This document shows, piece after piece, positions 45,816 through 55,385 of a stretch of 64,000 nucleotides of DNA. The DNA is from Aquamicrobium lusatiense (GTDB lineage Bacteria > Pseudomonadota > Alphaproteobacteria > Rhizobiales > Rhizobiaceae): NCBI RefSeq assembly GCF_014201615.1, contig NZ_JACHEU010000001.1, forward strand, positions 329,631-393,630, read 5' to 3'. Under the pieces are notes generated by a model. The model searched no databases. It saw nothing but the letters and a program-made list of their open reading frames with translations, and had not been told where the DNA came from. Each line of letters starts with the position of its first letter. Position 1 is the first letter of the stretch. The position numbers were made by a program, and so were the translations under genes.

Positions 45816-45938
45816 CAGGCGGTGAAAAGCAGCACATCGCGACGCGGCATGGTCGCCAACCGGGGAGACGGCCACCGAAAAGCCTGAAACAATCTGCCGA
45901 GATACCCAGCAGACCTGATTCGACGCCGGACCCGCCAG

Positions 45939-47186
45939 ATGCTTGCAGCCTACAGACCGATCCTGTCCCTCCTGCGTGGCACGGCCTTTCTCCTTGCCGC
46001 ATCCGGTCTGCATGGTCTTCTTCTGCCCCTGCGCGGTCAGATGGAAGGTTTTTCGACCACCTCTCTCGGCCTGATCGGCACGGCATGGGCGGCCGGCTTC
46101 GTGCTTGGCTGCTATTTCGCCCCGCGCATCGTGCGCCGCGCCGGCCATGTGCGCGCCTTCGGCACCTTCGCCGCCTGCGGCGCCATCATCGCCCTGCTCA
46201 CCGGTCTCGTCATCAACGAGGCAGCTTGGATCACGCTGCGCGCCTTCACCGGCTTCGTCATGGCCGGCGCATTCATGGTCATCGAGAGCTGGCTGAACGA
46301 AAAGTCCACCAACGAGAACCGCGGCACCGTCTTCGGCCTCTATATGATGGTCACCTACGCCTCGATCATGGGCGGGCAGATGATCGTCGCCGCGGGCGAT
46401 GTCGGCTCGGCCTCGCTGTTCATGATCACCGGCATCTTCTTCTGTCTGTCGCTCATTCCCACGGCAGTCTCCACCGCTTCGCACCCGCAGCCTTTGCAGG
46501 ATGTGTCGCTCGACCTGAAGGGGCTTTACGCCAACTCGCCCGTGTCAGCGCTGGCCTGCCTTCTGGTCGGCGTGGCCAATGGCGCATGGGGAACGCTCGG
46601 CGCCGTCTACGGCGCACGCATCGGCGTTTCCACCGCCGAAATCGCGCTGATGATGAGCCTCGTCGTCATTGCCGGCGCCTTCATGCAGCTTCCAGCCGGC
46701 CGCCTCTCCGACCGCACCGACCGCCGTTATGTTCTGGCTGCCGCCTCTCTTGGCGGCACGATCGTGGCCGTGCTGATCTTTCTGGTCCAGCCACGCTCCG
46801 GCATTTTCGTGCTGATCATGACTGCCGCCTATGGCGCCTTCGCCTATACGCTCTATTCGATTGCGGTCGCCCACGCCAACGACCACGCAAAGGCCGAGGA
46901 ATTCGTCAAGGTATCCGGCGGGCTGCTGATTCTCTACGGCTTCGGCACCATGATCGGCCCCATGCTGGCGGCGGGCATGATGGAATGGTGGCGACCGGAG
47001 GGGCTGTTCCTCACCACCGCGCTCGCCCATCTTCTGATCGCGGGCTACACCATGCTGCGGATCAGGCGCCGGGCTCCGGTCCCGATCGAGGATCGTGAGG
47101 CTTTCAACACCCTTCCGGTGGAGCGGTCGATTACGCCGCAGTCTCTGACCCTCGATCCCCGCACAAAAAATGAAACCGACGGTTGA
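45939..47186 (+). CDS. MFS transporter (YcaD-like)
   Basis: 415-residue inner-membrane carrier with 12 predicted helices. The N-terminal half has FSTTSLGLIGTAWAAGFVLG and the loop RIVRRAGHVRAFGTFAACGA, an MFS motif A variant; the centre carries MVIESWLNEKSTNENRGTVF, conserved in YcaD-type members; the second half has QLPAGRLSDRTDRRYVLAAA, the second motif A. The polar tail after helix 12 is about 45 residues. The substrate is unknown. It follows DUF1192 by 123 bases without a clear terminator. Confidence 0.88.
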   Translation: MLAAYRPILSLLRGTAFLLAASGLHGLLLPLRGQMEGFSTTSLGLIGTAWAAGFVLGCYFAPRIVRRAGHVRAFGTFAACGAIIALLTGLVINEAAWITLRAFTGFVMAGAFMVIESWLNEKSTNENRGTVFGLYMMVTYASIMGGQMIVAAGDVGSASLFMITGIFFCLSLIPTAVSTASHPQPLQDVSLDLKGLYANSPVSALACLLVGVANGAWGTLGAVYGARIGVSTAEIALMMSLVVIAGAFMQLPAGRLSDRTDRRYVLAAASLGGTIVAVLIFLVQPRSGIFVLIMTAAYGAFAYTLYSIAVAHANDHAKAEEFVKVSGGLLILYGFGTMIGPMLAAGMMEWWRPEGLFLTTALAHLLIAGYTMLRIRRRAPVPIEDREAFNTLPVERSITPQSLTLDPRTKNETDG

Positions 47187-47218
47187 GAATTAAGCAAGTT
47201 TGACGCACTACTAGCATC

Positions 47219-47482
47219 ATGATGCTTGCAGATGCATTCATGGCAATTGCCGATCCGAACCGGCGCTATATTCTGGAGGAACTCCGGCGTGGCCCGAAAA
47301 CCGTTACTGAACTTGCATCGGGGCTTCCCGTCTCGCGGCCGGCCGTTTCCCAGCATCTGAAGGTGCTTCTGGACGCCGGGCTGGTCAGCGCGCAGGCGGA
47401 AGGAACCCGTCGCGTCTACAGTGTCAGCAACAATGGCTTCGTCAGCCTGAACCTGTGGCTTGACCAGTTCTGGGCCGTTTGA
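47219..47482 (+). CDS. ArsR-family transcriptional regulator
   Basis: 87-residue winged-helix protein. The opening LADAFMAIADPNRRYILEEL and the recognition helix VSRPAVSQHLKVLLDAGLVS, then AEGTRRVYSV in the wing, match the ArsR/SdpR group without metal-binding cysteines. Start codons are doubled (47219 and 47222); no good ribosome binding site is seen and a TTGACG lies close by, so the message may be nearly leaderless. It follows the MFS gene by 32 bases and could regulate it. Confidence 0.85.
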   Translation: MMLADAFMAIADPNRRYILEELRRGPKTVTELASGLPVSRPAVSQHLKVLLDAGLVSAQAEGTRRVYSVSNNGFVSLNLWLDQFWAV

Positions 47483-47500
47483 GGCCCGGGTCCGTTTCTC

Positions 47501-47542
47501 CGCGCGGTAGTGGCGGGTTGCGCGCGCGGTAGTGACAGGTTG
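47501..47542. repeat. short tandem repeat, two 20-bp units
   Basis: CGCGCGGTAGTGGCGGGTTG and CGCGCGGTAGTGACAGGTTG, 22 bases apart, differ at two positions. They lie between the ArsR gene and the rpmF terminator. No function is evident; a paired protein site or a replication-slippage product are both possible. Confidence 0.6.
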
Positions 47543-47549
47543 CAGAAAC

Positions 47550-47573
47550 GAAAAGACCGCCCGGAGGCGGTCT
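47550..47573 (-). terminator. intrinsic terminator of rpmF
   Basis: Perfect 8-bp stem AGACCGCC / GGCGGTCT with a 4-base loop; on the reverse strand it runs into TTTTC. It starts 29 bases after the rpmF stop codon. Confidence 0.85.
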
Positions 47574-47601
47574 CTTCAAAATTCTTGCCGATCCTGAAGG
47601 A

Positions 47602-47784
47602 TCAGCCTTCCTTCGGCGTCAGAACCTGACGACCGCGATACATGCCGGTCTTCAGGTCGACGTGATGCGGACGACGCATCTCGCCGGAGTTCTTGTCCTC
47701 GACATAGGTCGGCGCCTTGATCGCGTCGGCCGAACGGCGCATGCCGCGCTTGGACGGGGAGGTTTTTCGCTTCGGTACGGCCAT
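47602..47784 (-). CDS. rpmF: 50S ribosomal protein L32
   Basis: 60-residue protein: [20 protein letters not shown], with [19 protein letters not shown] at the C-terminal part. The zinc-binding cysteines of some L32 proteins are absent, as usual in alphaproteobacteria. It has its own terminator and lies next to mtgA and ispA, an arrangement common in Rhizobiales. Confidence 0.98.
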   Translation of the reverse strand: MAVPKRKTSPSKRGMRRSADAIKAPTYVEDKNSGEMRRPHHVDLKTGMYRGRQVLTPKEG

Positions 47785-47918
47785 GGATATGCTCCGCTCA
47801 TGTTCGACAGCCCGCTTCGCCCTTGATCAAGGGCCGCCTGCAGGGCCAAATTCCAGATGAAAGTGGCGTGCCTATACACGTCCTGCAGCCTTTTGGCCAG
47901 CGGGGGGAGCTAAGTTTT

Positions 47919-48692
47919 TTAGCTGCGCGCCGATTTGAGGCAGCCGACATAGCTGCCCGAGCGGGCCGCGCGCCGCTCTATCAGGTTGGCGAGCCGGCGC
48001 AGGCCAGGACCAGGCTTTGCCGGATTGCGGGCCTCGGGATTGGGCAGCGTCACGGCCAGAAGCGCCGCCTGCCGGCGCGTCAGCTTCGAGGCGGAGACGC
48101 CGAAATGGTGCTGCGCAGCCGCCTCGATGCCATAGATGCCAGGCCCCCATTCGGCGATATTGAGATAGATTTCCATGATGCGCCGTTTCGACATCACCAG
48201 ATCGACATAGACCGCAAGCGGCAGTTCGACGCCCTTGCGCAGCGTGGTGAGCGGCCTGTGCCACAGATAGAGGTTCTTCACCATCTGCATGGTGATCGTC
48301 GAAGCGCCCCGCGCACCGCCGCCGGACATCGCATCGGTGACAACCGCACGCAATTCACCCAGATCCACCCCATGATGCGAGCAGAACTGCCCGTCCTCGG
48401 ACATGATCACGGAATGGGCGAGCACAGGCGCGATGTCGTCCAGCGGCACCCAGCGGCGATCGTAGCCCGAAAACGTGGCGAGGTCCTTCAGCATCAGCGT
48501 GGAAACCGGATGCACGAAGGACGGCAGGTAAAGCAGGGTCAGCACCGCCGGCACCAGTGCGATGACCACCGCAACCCGCACGAACGAGCGAATCCATCCC
48601 CGACGACCGCCTCTCGCCCGGGATCGGGAAGCCCTGCTCCGTTGCCGATGGACCAGCCCCTCGGTCTCCTGCTCTATGATCGGTTCCGACAC
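47919..48692 (-). CDS. mtgA: monofunctional biosynthetic peptidoglycan transglycosylase
   Basis: 257-residue glycosyltransferase (family GT51) that polymerises lipid II at the periplasmic face. The start codon is GTG (48692). A basic N-terminus ([17 protein letters not shown]) leads to one membrane anchor (about residues 37-57). The catalytic glutamate Glu99 is in [16 protein letters not shown]. Other motifs are [40 protein letters not shown] and [16 protein letters not shown]. No transpeptidase domain follows. It diverges from the prenyl synthase gene. Confidence 0.95.
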   Translation of the reverse strand: MSEPIIEQETEGLVHRQRSRASRSRARGGRRGWIRSFVRVAVVIALVPAVLTLLYLPSFVHPVSTLMLKDLATFSGYDRRWVPLDDIAPVLAHSVIMSEDGQFCSHHGVDLGELRAVVTDAMSGGGARGASTITMQMVKNLYLWHRPLTTLRKGVELPLAVYVDLVMSKRRIMEIYLNIAEWGPGIYGIEAAAQHHFGVSASKLTRRQAALLAVTLPNPEARNPAKPGPGLRRLANLIERRAARSGSYVGCLKSARS

Positions 48693-48775
48693 CCGGCCGC
48701 TCCCGCCTTCTCCCTTCCCGCATAAAGGTGGTTGGCTTCTTGCGCAATGTCTGCGCGTCGGCTACCGCTCCCGGC

Positions 48776-49714
48776 ATGGAAAACGATGCCCGAATTCGCT
48801 TCGAAACCCTGCTCGATGAACGCGCTCAGGCCGTAGAGACGCTGCTGCGCAGCATTCTCGATCAGAACCCGCTGCCCGGCGAGATCGTACGCCCGGAACG
48901 CCTGATCGATGCCATGCGCCATGGCGCGCTCAACGGCGGCAAGCGCCTGCGGCCCTTCCTTGTCATTGAAAGTGCCGCCCTGTTCGGTGCGAAGGCACGT
49001 CAGCCTGAAGCGGCGCGCGTGGCGGCCGCACTCGAATGCGTGCATTGCTATTCGCTGGTTCATGACGATCTGCCGGCGATGGATGACGACGACATGCGCC
49101 GGGGGCAGCCGACGGTCCACAAGGCCTTTGACGAGGCGACCGCCATTCTGGCCGGTGACGCGCTGCTGACGCTGGCCTTCGATATCCTCTCCGACGATGC
49201 CCATGACCGGGGCCCGGCAGCCGTGCCGCCAGCGGCGCGCCTTGCACTGGTGCGCGGCCTTGCCCGCGCCTCGGGGCCAGGCGGCATGGTCGGCGGCCAG
49301 ATGCTCGATCTTTCCGCTGGGCAGGAAAAACCCGACGAAGCCGGCATCATCCGCCTGCAGGCGATGAAGACCGGCGCACTGTTCCGCTATGCCTGCGAGG
49401 CAGGCGCCATCGTGGCCGGCGCTGGCGAAGGCGACCGCGAGCGGCTGGCCGAATTCGGCTCGGCCATCGGGCTTGCCTTCCAGCTTGCCGACGATCTTCT
49501 CGACCTGACCGCCGACGCCAGCCAGCTTGGCAAGGCGACAGGCAAGGATGCCGCCGCCGGCAAAGCGACCCTTGCCGCGCTGCATGGGCCGGACTGGGCC
49601 CGCAGCCAGCTTCACGGCCTTGTCGAACAGGCATCCAGCCTGCTCGAACCCTTTGGCGAAAACGCCGCGATCCTCAGGCAGGCCGCCCGCTTCGTGGCCT
49701 ATCGCGACAGGTGA
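48776..49714 (+). CDS. ispA: short-chain polyprenyl diphosphate synthase (farnesyl type)
   Basis: 312-residue prenyltransferase condensing isopentenyl diphosphate with allylic diphosphates to geranyl and farnesyl diphosphate. The start at 48776 is chosen because the longer frame lacks homology at its N-terminus. The first Asp-rich motif is HDDLPAMDDDDMRRGQPT; the second is LADDLLDLTADASQLGKATG; GGKRLRPFL and HCYSLVHDD are the expected substrate-contact regions. FARM-adjacent residues suggest C15, but chain length is not certain. It feeds quinone, hopanoid and undecaprenyl synthesis. Confidence 0.92.
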   Translation: MENDARIRFETLLDERAQAVETLLRSILDQNPLPGEIVRPERLIDAMRHGALNGGKRLRPFLVIESAALFGAKARQPEAARVAAALECVHCYSLVHDDLPAMDDDDMRRGQPTVHKAFDEATAILAGDALLTLAFDILSDDAHDRGPAAVPPAARLALVRGLARASGPGGMVGGQMLDLSAGQEKPDEAGIIRLQAMKTGALFRYACEAGAIVAGAGEGDRERLAEFGSAIGLAFQLADDLLDLTADASQLGKATGKDAAAGKATLAALHGPDWARSQLHGLVEQASSLLEPFGENAAILRQAARFVAYRDR

Positions 49715-49778
49715 TCCCGCCGGTCCGGCCCGCAACGGAATGTTAATGGTATATGGAGCGTAATCCCGGCCACTGACG

Positions 49779-49877
49779 CATGTCGCCCGAAAGTGCGAAC
49801 CGCCGCTTTCGGGACAACGACCTGCGCAGAACAAGACCAGAAGCGTAAGGCGCGAATCCGAAAGATCGCGACACGCT
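49779..49877. repeat. Rhizobiales-type intergenic palindromic repeat, copy 2
   Basis: Read on the reverse strand it begins AGCGTGTCGCGATCTTTC and continues GATTCGCGCCTTACGCTT, closely matching 9408-9445 on the plus strand. An internal inverted repeat CCGAAAG / CTTTCGG is present. It lies between ispA and the hybrid kinase gene, just before the kinase start, and does not interrupt either gene. Confidence 0.7.
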
Positions 49878-49909
49878 CTGGAATTGCGTAGATGGGTTGG
49901 GGACTGCGC

Positions 49910-52225
49910 ATGCCGGAATATTCGTCGTTCATCCGGTCGGTCCGGATCAGATATCTTTCCGGCCTCACCGTGCTGGCGCTGTCGGTGATCGGCCTCATCG
50001 CGGCCCTCAACCATATCAACACCTACCGCAACCGCGTCGACATGCTGAGCGCGCTCATCGCCAGCTTCGGCACCAGCCTCGACAACGCGGCGAACTTTGC
50101 TGAAAACGCCGCATCCGCATGGCACGTCACGGCGAAGGAAGAATTTACCGGATCGGCCGGCCTGCATGCCCGCAAGCTGATGCAGGGCATCGAGGAAATT
50201 ACCGACGATCTGGCGGAACTCACGCCCCGGATGACGCAAAAAACGACCGACGCGCTTGCGGCGGCCTCGGTCAATCGCGATCTCATGTGGTCGGCGCGCG
50301 ACATGGCCCGCAACCTCGCGCTGATGACGCAGGCAAAAAGCCTCGACGACTGGAACCACCGCGACATCCTCAACCAGAACACCCTGTTTGCGCAGCCCCT
50401 GCTGATGCGGGCGCGCGTCGCGCTGGATGGCGAGCGCCGGCTGGCCGATGCCCGCTCATCAAACCTGCTCATGTGGGGAACGATCGTCTTCGCGCTGACG
50501 CTGGCGGGCGTCACCTTCTGGATCTTCCGGCCGATGGAAAAGGCCATCCGGCGCGCCTTCGCCCGCACGGCGGAATCGCTCAAGCGCGCCGAGGAAGCCG
50601 ACCGCGCCAAATCCGAGTTCCTCGCCAATATGAGCCATGAGATCCGCACGCCGATGAATGGCGTTCTCGGCATGGCGGAACTGCTGGCCAACACCGACCT
50701 GACCCCGCGCCAGAAGACCTTTACCGACGTGATCGTGAAATCCGGCCATGCGTTGCTGACCATCATCAACGACATTCTGGACTTCTCCAAGATCAACGCA
50801 GGCCAGCTGACGCTGAGCCCCGCGCCCTTCCGGCTGAGCGAAGCCGTGGAGGACGTGGCCACGCTGGTTTCGGCGCGCGTCGCCGAGAAGAACCTCGAAC
50901 TGATCGTGCGTGTCGATCCCCGCCTGCCGCATTTCATGGTGGGTGATGCCGGCCGCCTGCGCCAGATCATCACCAACCTGCTCGGCAATGCCGTGAAATT
51001 CACCGAGAAGGGCCATGTCCTGGTCGATGTCAGCGGCGAGGTTGTGGACGGCATCGCAATGCTGAAGGTCAGCGTCGAGGACACCGGCATCGGCATTCCC
51101 GCGGAAAAGCTGGAAAGCGTGTTCGAGAAATTCGCGCAGGTGGACGCCTCCTCGACCCGCCGCCATGAGGGCACCGGCCTCGGCCTTGCCATCGGAGCCC
51201 GTCTGGTGGAGCTGATGGGCGGCGAGATGGGCGTGAGCAGCGAGCCGGGCCGCGGTTCCATCTTCTGGTTCAGGGTGCCGATGCCGGTCCACGACACCCA
51301 TGTAGACGACGAGAACGTCCCCGGAGACGTGACCGGCGCGCGGGTGCTGATCATCGACGACAATCCGGTCAACCGCGACATCTTGCTGGAACAGCTGCGG
51401 AGCTGGGGCTTCGATTGCGCAGCCGCCGAAAGCGGCGCCGTCGGCCTCGCCTTCCTCGAACGGGCAAGCCAGCTCGGCGCCTGCGTCGACTGCATCATCC
51501 TCGACTACCAGATGCCGGGCATGAACGGCGCGGACGTGGCGCGCGCGCTTGCCACCGACAGCCGCTTCTCCTCCATACCCGTGGTGCTCCTGACATCGGT
51601 CGATCAGGTGGATTTCGGCCGTCTGGTCATCGATTACGGCATCGCCGCGCACCTCACCAAGCCGGCCCGCTCGGTCGTGCTCCTGGGAACCATCATATCG
51701 ACCATCCAGAAGGCGCGCATGCAGCCGGGTGCGACACAGTTCGTGCGCGAACCGCCACGGCCTTTACAGGCCGTGCGGAAGATCGAGAAGCCGGTCCTCG
51801 TTTCGGTTTCAGGCAATGATATGGCTGACGGATCGATCGACATCCTGATTGCCGAGGACAATGAGGTGAACCAGCTGGTGTTCAGCCAGATCCTCAATGG
51901 GCTCGGCCTCAGCTATCGCATCGCCGGCAACGGCCGCACTGCGATCGACATGCACCGGGCGCTGAACCCGAGGCTGATCCTCATGGATGTCTCGATGCCC
52001 GACATGAACGGATATGAGGCAACCCGCGCCATCCGGGCCTCGGAAGCTGTCAGCGGCCACCGCATCCCGATCATCGGCGTGACGGCACACGCCCTCAAGG
52101 GCGACCGCGAGAAATGCCTCGATTCCGGGATGGACGATTACCTGCCCAAGCCCGTATCGCCCGACCGGCTGGCCGCCAAGATCGGCAACTGGCTGGGCGA
52201 GACGCTGACTGCCAGAACAGGCTGA
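49910..52225 (+). CDS. hybrid sensor histidine kinase with two receiver domains
   Basis: 771-residue membrane kinase. Two helices (about residues 16-36 and 187-206) enclose a 150-residue periplasmic sensor of unknown ligand. HisKA follows with SEFLANMSHEIRTPMNGVLG (phospho-acceptor His243), then HATPase (ITNLLGNAVKFTEKGHV, DTGIGIPAEKLESVFEKF, GTGLGLAIGARLVEL). Receiver 1 has IIDDNPVNRDILLEQLRSWG with Asp532 in LDYQMPGMNG; receiver 2 has IAEDNEVNQLVFSQILNGLG with Asp693 in LMDVSMPDMNG. The usual Hpt domain is absent, so phosphate must pass to a separate Hpt protein. The start at 49910 is preferred; an in-frame ATG at 49892 also exists. Confidence 0.92.
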   Translation: MPEYSSFIRSVRIRYLSGLTVLALSVIGLIAALNHINTYRNRVDMLSALIASFGTSLDNAANFAENAASAWHVTAKEEFTGSAGLHARKLMQGIEEITDDLAELTPRMTQKTTDALAAASVNRDLMWSARDMARNLALMTQAKSLDDWNHRDILNQNTLFAQPLLMRARVALDGERRLADARSSNLLMWGTIVFALTLAGVTFWIFRPMEKAIRRAFARTAESLKRAEEADRAKSEFLANMSHEIRTPMNGVLGMAELLANTDLTPRQKTFTDVIVKSGHALLTIINDILDFSKINAGQLTLSPAPFRLSEAVEDVATLVSARVAEKNLELIVRVDPRLPHFMVGDAGRLRQIITNLLGNAVKFTEKGHVLVDVSGEVVDGIAMLKVSVEDTGIGIPAEKLESVFEKFAQVDASSTRRHEGTGLGLAIGARLVELMGGEMGVSSEPGRGSIFWFRVPMPVHDTHVDDENVPGDVTGARVLIIDDNPVNRDILLEQLRSWGFDCAAAESGAVGLAFLERASQLGACVDCIILDYQMPGMNGADVARALATDSRFSSIPVVLLTSVDQVDFGRLVIDYGIAAHLTKPARSVVLLGTIISTIQKARMQPGATQFVREPPRPLQAVRKIEKPVLVSVSGNDMADGSIDILIAEDNEVNQLVFSQILNGLGLSYRIAGNGRTAIDMHRALNPRLILMDVSMPDMNGYEATRAIRASEAVSGHRIPIIGVTAHALKGDREKCLDSGMDDYLPKPVSPDRLAAKIGNWLGETLTARTG

Positions 52226-52235
52226 TCTTCAGTCC

Positions 52236-53087
52236 TCAGCGGTTGCGCAGCACCACGCAGGAGCCGCCGGAGCCGCGCAGCTTCTGGCAGATCGTGTCGG
52301 CTTGCGAACGGCTTTCCGCACCGATGCGCACCGCATAGATGCCACGCCGTCCGCGCGGCGAGCGCACCCGGCTTACCACCGGATCATGCCCTTCGAGCAC
52401 GCTGGAATGGCGCGCCTGCAAGCGCTGCCACTGCCGGATCACCGCCGCCCGGTTGAAGCCGCCGGCCACCTGCACGCCCCATGGCTGGACCGTCACCGTC
52501 GCCATGGCGATGGTCGACGGCGCGGAAACCGGCAGGCGCCGGCAGGCCGGGCCGAAGCCGAGCGCGGTATGCAGCGGCTGCACCTTGCCGGCATAGGCCC
52601 TGTCCGAAAACACATCGGCCGGTTCGCCCATGATGTCGAGCACGTAGTTTTCCGTCTCCAGCGGCAGGAAACCGCCGGAGGAGAGCCATCGCGCCACCCG
52701 GTTCTCGCCGGCATTGTAGGCAGCGGCAGCCAGTCCCAGATTGCCGAAACTCCGCTTCAGTTCGCCCAGATAGGCGGCCGAGGCCGGGATTGCCTGCTCG
52801 ATGTCGAAGGAATCGGCCAGTCCGCGAATTTTCGCGGTGCCCGGCATGAACTGGGCGATGCCTTCCGCGCCCACCGGGCTCACCGCGTTGGGATCGAAGC
52901 GGCTTTCCTTCCAGATCAGCCGCGCGAAGAAATCACGCGGCAGCCCGGCACGATCCGAATGAAACTCGATGAGGTCACATACCCGATCGATCAGCCGCTC
53001 CCGCGCCGGCTTCGGCGGATCTGCACAGGCGGCATTGGCGGCACAGGCGCCGATCAGGACAGCGATCAGCGGCGCGGCCAGACGCAT
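52236..53087 (-). CDS. lytic transglycosylase with C-terminal SPOR-like domain
   Basis: 283-residue secreted enzyme. The start at 53087 yields a signal peptide (MRLAAPLIAVLIGACAANAA). The goose-type SLT domain has the catalytic glutamate Glu61 in IWKESRFDPNAVSPVGAEGI, then AQFMPGTAKIRGL and AAAAYNAGENRVARWLSSGG. After about residue 200 a linker leads to a SPOR-like end (YAVRIGAESRSQADTICQKL, SCVVLRNR), which binds denuded peptidoglycan at septa. It is convergent with the histidine kinase gene and lies 4 bases after the ispG stop, so they may be co-transcribed. Confidence 0.88.
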   Translation of the reverse strand: MRLAAPLIAVLIGACAANAACADPPKPARERLIDRVCDLIEFHSDRAGLPRDFFARLIWKESRFDPNAVSPVGAEGIAQFMPGTAKIRGLADSFDIEQAIPASAAYLGELKRSFGNLGLAAAAYNAGENRVARWLSSGGFLPLETENYVLDIMGEPADVFSDRAYAGKVQPLHTALGFGPACRRLPVSAPSTIAMATVTVQPWGVQVAGGFNRAAVIRQWQRLQARHSSVLEGHDPVVSRVRSPRGRRGIYAVRIGAESRSQADTICQKLRGSGGSCVVLRNR

Positions 53088-53091
53088 GGCT

Positions 53092-54366
53092 TCACTCGGC
53101 AGCTCTGGCCGTGATCCCCATGCCGAAACGGTTTTCGATGTATTCGGAAACCATTTTCTCGAAATCGGCGGCGATGTTGGGTCCGCGCAGCGTCGCCGCC
53201 TTCTGGCCGTCGATGAACACGGGTGCGGAGGGCGTCTCGCCGGTGCCGGGCAGAGATATGCCGATATCGGCATGCTTGGATTCGCCCGGTCCGTTGACGA
53301 TGCAGCCCATGACGGCCACCTTGAGCTGTTCCACGCCCGGATATTTCGTGCGCCACACGGGCATGTTGCGGCGAATGTCCGCCTGGATGTTCTGCGCCAG
53401 TTCCTGAAACACGGTCGAGGTCGTGCGTCCGCAGCCCGGACAGGCGGCGACGATCGGCACGAACTGGCGAAAGCCCATGGTCTGGAGCAGTTCCTGCGAC
53501 ACCTGCACCTCGCGCGTGCGGTCGCCGCCGGGCTCAGGCGTCAGCGAGATGCGAATGGTGTCGCCGATGCCCTGCTGGAGCAGGATGCCCATCGAGGCCG
53601 AGGAGGCGACAATGCCTTTCGATCCCATGCCGGCTTCGGTGAGGCCAAGATGCAGCGCATGGTCGCAGCGCCGTGCCAGCTCGGCATAGACGGCGATCAG
53701 GTCCTGCACGCCGCTGACCTTGGCCGAAAGGATGATGCGGTTGCGGCCAAGACCGATCTCTTCCGCCATATGCGCCGACAGGATGGCCGACTGCACGATC
53801 GCCTCGCGCGTCACCTGCTGCGCGGTCATCGGAAAGCCGTTGGCCTGGTTCTCGTCCATCAGCCGCGTCAGCAGTTCCTGATCGAGCGAGCCCCAGTTGA
53901 CGCCGATGCGCACCGGCTTGTCGTAGCGGATCGCCATTTCCACGATATCGGCGAACTGTTTGTCCTTCTTGTCCTTGAAGCCGACATTGCCGGGATTGAT
54001 GCGGTACTTGGCCAGCGCTTCGGCGCAGGCCGGATGGTCGGCCAGAAGCTTGTGGCCGATGTAGTGGAAATCGCCGACCAGCGGCACGTTGATGCCGAGC
54101 CGCGCCAGCCTGTCGCGGATCTTCGGCACGGCCGCAGCGCTCTCGTCGCGGTCCACCGTGATGCGCACCAGTTCGGAACCGGCCCGATGCAGGGCGGCCA
54201 CCTGCGCGACCGTGCCGTCGATGTCGGCCGTGTCGGTATTGGTCATCGACTGCACCACGACAGGCGCATCGCCGCCGACCATGACGCCGCCGACATCGAC
54301 GCCGACCGAGGCGCGGCGCGGGAACGGAGAGGAAAAATACCCGGTCATACCGGCTGCCTCTGACAT
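53092..54366 (-). CDS. ispG: 4-hydroxy-3-methylbut-2-enyl-diphosphate synthase (flavodoxin)
   Basis: 424-residue Fe-S enzyme of the MEP isoprenoid pathway, converting MEcPP to HMBPP. The start at 54366 ([20 protein letters not shown]) removes a non-homologous extension. Landmarks are [54 protein letters not shown] and the [4Fe-4S] cysteines in [10 protein letters not shown] and [20 protein letters not shown]. With the prenyl synthase at 48776 it places two isoprenoid genes within 6 kb. Confidence 0.97.
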   Translation of the reverse strand: MSEAAGMTGYFSSPFPRRASVGVDVGGVMVGGDAPVVVQSMTNTDTADIDGTVAQVAALHRAGSELVRITVDRDESAAAVPKIRDRLARLGINVPLVGDFHYIGHKLLADHPACAEALAKYRINPGNVGFKDKKDKQFADIVEMAIRYDKPVRIGVNWGSLDQELLTRLMDENQANGFPMTAQQVTREAIVQSAILSAHMAEEIGLGRNRIILSAKVSGVQDLIAVYAELARRCDHALHLGLTEAGMGSKGIVASSASMGILLQQGIGDTIRISLTPEPGGDRTREVQVSQELLQTMGFRQFVPIVAACPGCGRTTSTVFQELAQNIQADIRRNMPVWRTKYPGVEQLKVAVMGCIVNGPGESKHADIGISLPGTGETPSAPVFIDGQKAATLRGPNIAADFEKMVSEYIENRFGMGITARAAE

Positions 54367-54703
54367 TATTCCATGGACTTGTCCGCATCCCGCGGGACGC
54401 GTCGCAAACCCTGCTGCAACACATTCTGCATACCGGTCCGGGATAGCGCGACCGGCAGAACAGGCACCGGCACGCGCAGACCAGGCACGCGAAACTCTGC
54501 CATGAGGTGGAGGACGCAACCGATCTTGTCAATGCCGCCAATGCACACGGCTGCCATGTGATGGAAAATCACATCAAGCGCGGGCGCCCACAGACATCGT
54601 CAGGATGCGGCTGATTGTCGATCCGGCAAAACGGCTGACCAGCCAGCGGCCTGACGCCGCTGACCGGGTCTGCCTTGTTTCCGGCTGTCAGGCCGGCGGA
54701 AAT
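54367..54703. other. 337-base region upstream of ispG without a recognised gene
   Basis: Open frames here are antisense to real genes or of irregular composition. It should hold the ispG promoter. A weak hairpin CCGGC / GCCGG near 54680-54696, just after the DUF465 stop, may end that transcript; no T-run follows. No tRNA-like or riboswitch-like fold was recognised. Confidence 0.4.
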
Positions 54704-54883
54704 TCAGTGAGAGGTTGGTTGGGACTTGAGTTTCTCAATCTCGTCCTTGAGGGCCAGCTTGCGTCGCTTCAGGTTGGCGATTTCGAGAGCATCGATGGAT
54801 GGATGCAGCATCGCCGCGTTGATCTGCCGCTCGATATCGCTGTGCTTCCTGCTGAGTTCGTCAAGATGGGATGCAAGAGACAT
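54704..54883 (-). CDS. DUF465 (YdcH) family small protein, copy 1
   Basis: 59-residue protein from ATG 54883: MSLASHLDELSRKHSDIERQ, then MLHPSIDALEIANLKRRKLA and LKDEIEKLKSQP. The KRRKLALKDEI segment is the DUF465 signature. It is a short helical hairpin by sequence. The RBS is GGGAGA. The gene is divergent from a second DUF465 gene 248 bases away, and faces ispG. Function unknown; members of the family are often stress- or phase-regulated. Confidence 0.9.
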   Translation of the reverse strand: MSLASHLDELSRKHSDIERQINAAMLHPSIDALEIANLKRRKLALKDEIEKLKSQPTSH

Positions 54884-55131
54884 GATTGGTTCTCCCTTTC
54901 ATGGTTTCCTCGATTGCGGCCGCCACCGATGTTGCCAGTCCACATTTGTGACGGCTGCATGACACTGTGCCATCAACGGCGGCGGTTGTCGAACGCATAA
55001 GGGTTGCATTCCACCCTTGGCCAAAATGTGGTAGTGATTTGCCAGCGAGCGGTTTTTTCGAGCCTCTCCCCCTCCTAATCGGATACCCGTTGCAGCATGC
55101 GGCGGGCGTCGAATTTTATATATGGTAGGTA

Positions 55132-55335
55132 ATGTCCGAGCAGGAACAGGCCGAGATTCGACTCGAATTTGCGCGTTTGAAGCAGGACCATGCCGATTTC
55201 GACGCCGCGATAAACGCCATGATCGCCACGGGCTGTGATCCGTTGCAGATCCAGCGCATGAAGAAGAAGAAGCTGGCGCTGAAAGACAGGCTGCGCACGC
55301 TGGAAGATCGCATCATTCCCGACATCATCGCCTGA
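55132..55335 (+). CDS. DUF465 (YdcH) family small protein, copy 2
   Basis: 67-residue paralogue: MSEQEQAEIRLEFARLKQDH, then DAAINAMIATGCDPLQIQRM and KKKKLALKDRLRTLEDRIIP. The KKKLALKDRL motif aligns with KRRKLALKDEI of copy 1. No strong Shine-Dalgarno is evident before the start (TGGTAGGTA is weak). The 248-base divergent region between the copies contains AT-rich runs near 55110-55130, probably the promoter. The following M48 protease gene is convergent. Confidence 0.9.
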   Translation: MSEQEQAEIRLEFARLKQDHADFDAAINAMIATGCDPLQIQRMKKKKLALKDRLRTLEDRIIPDIIA

Positions 55336-55385
55336 GGCAGACGGCATAGCCGACGCGACGACACGGAAGAACGCCGTGGCGGCAC

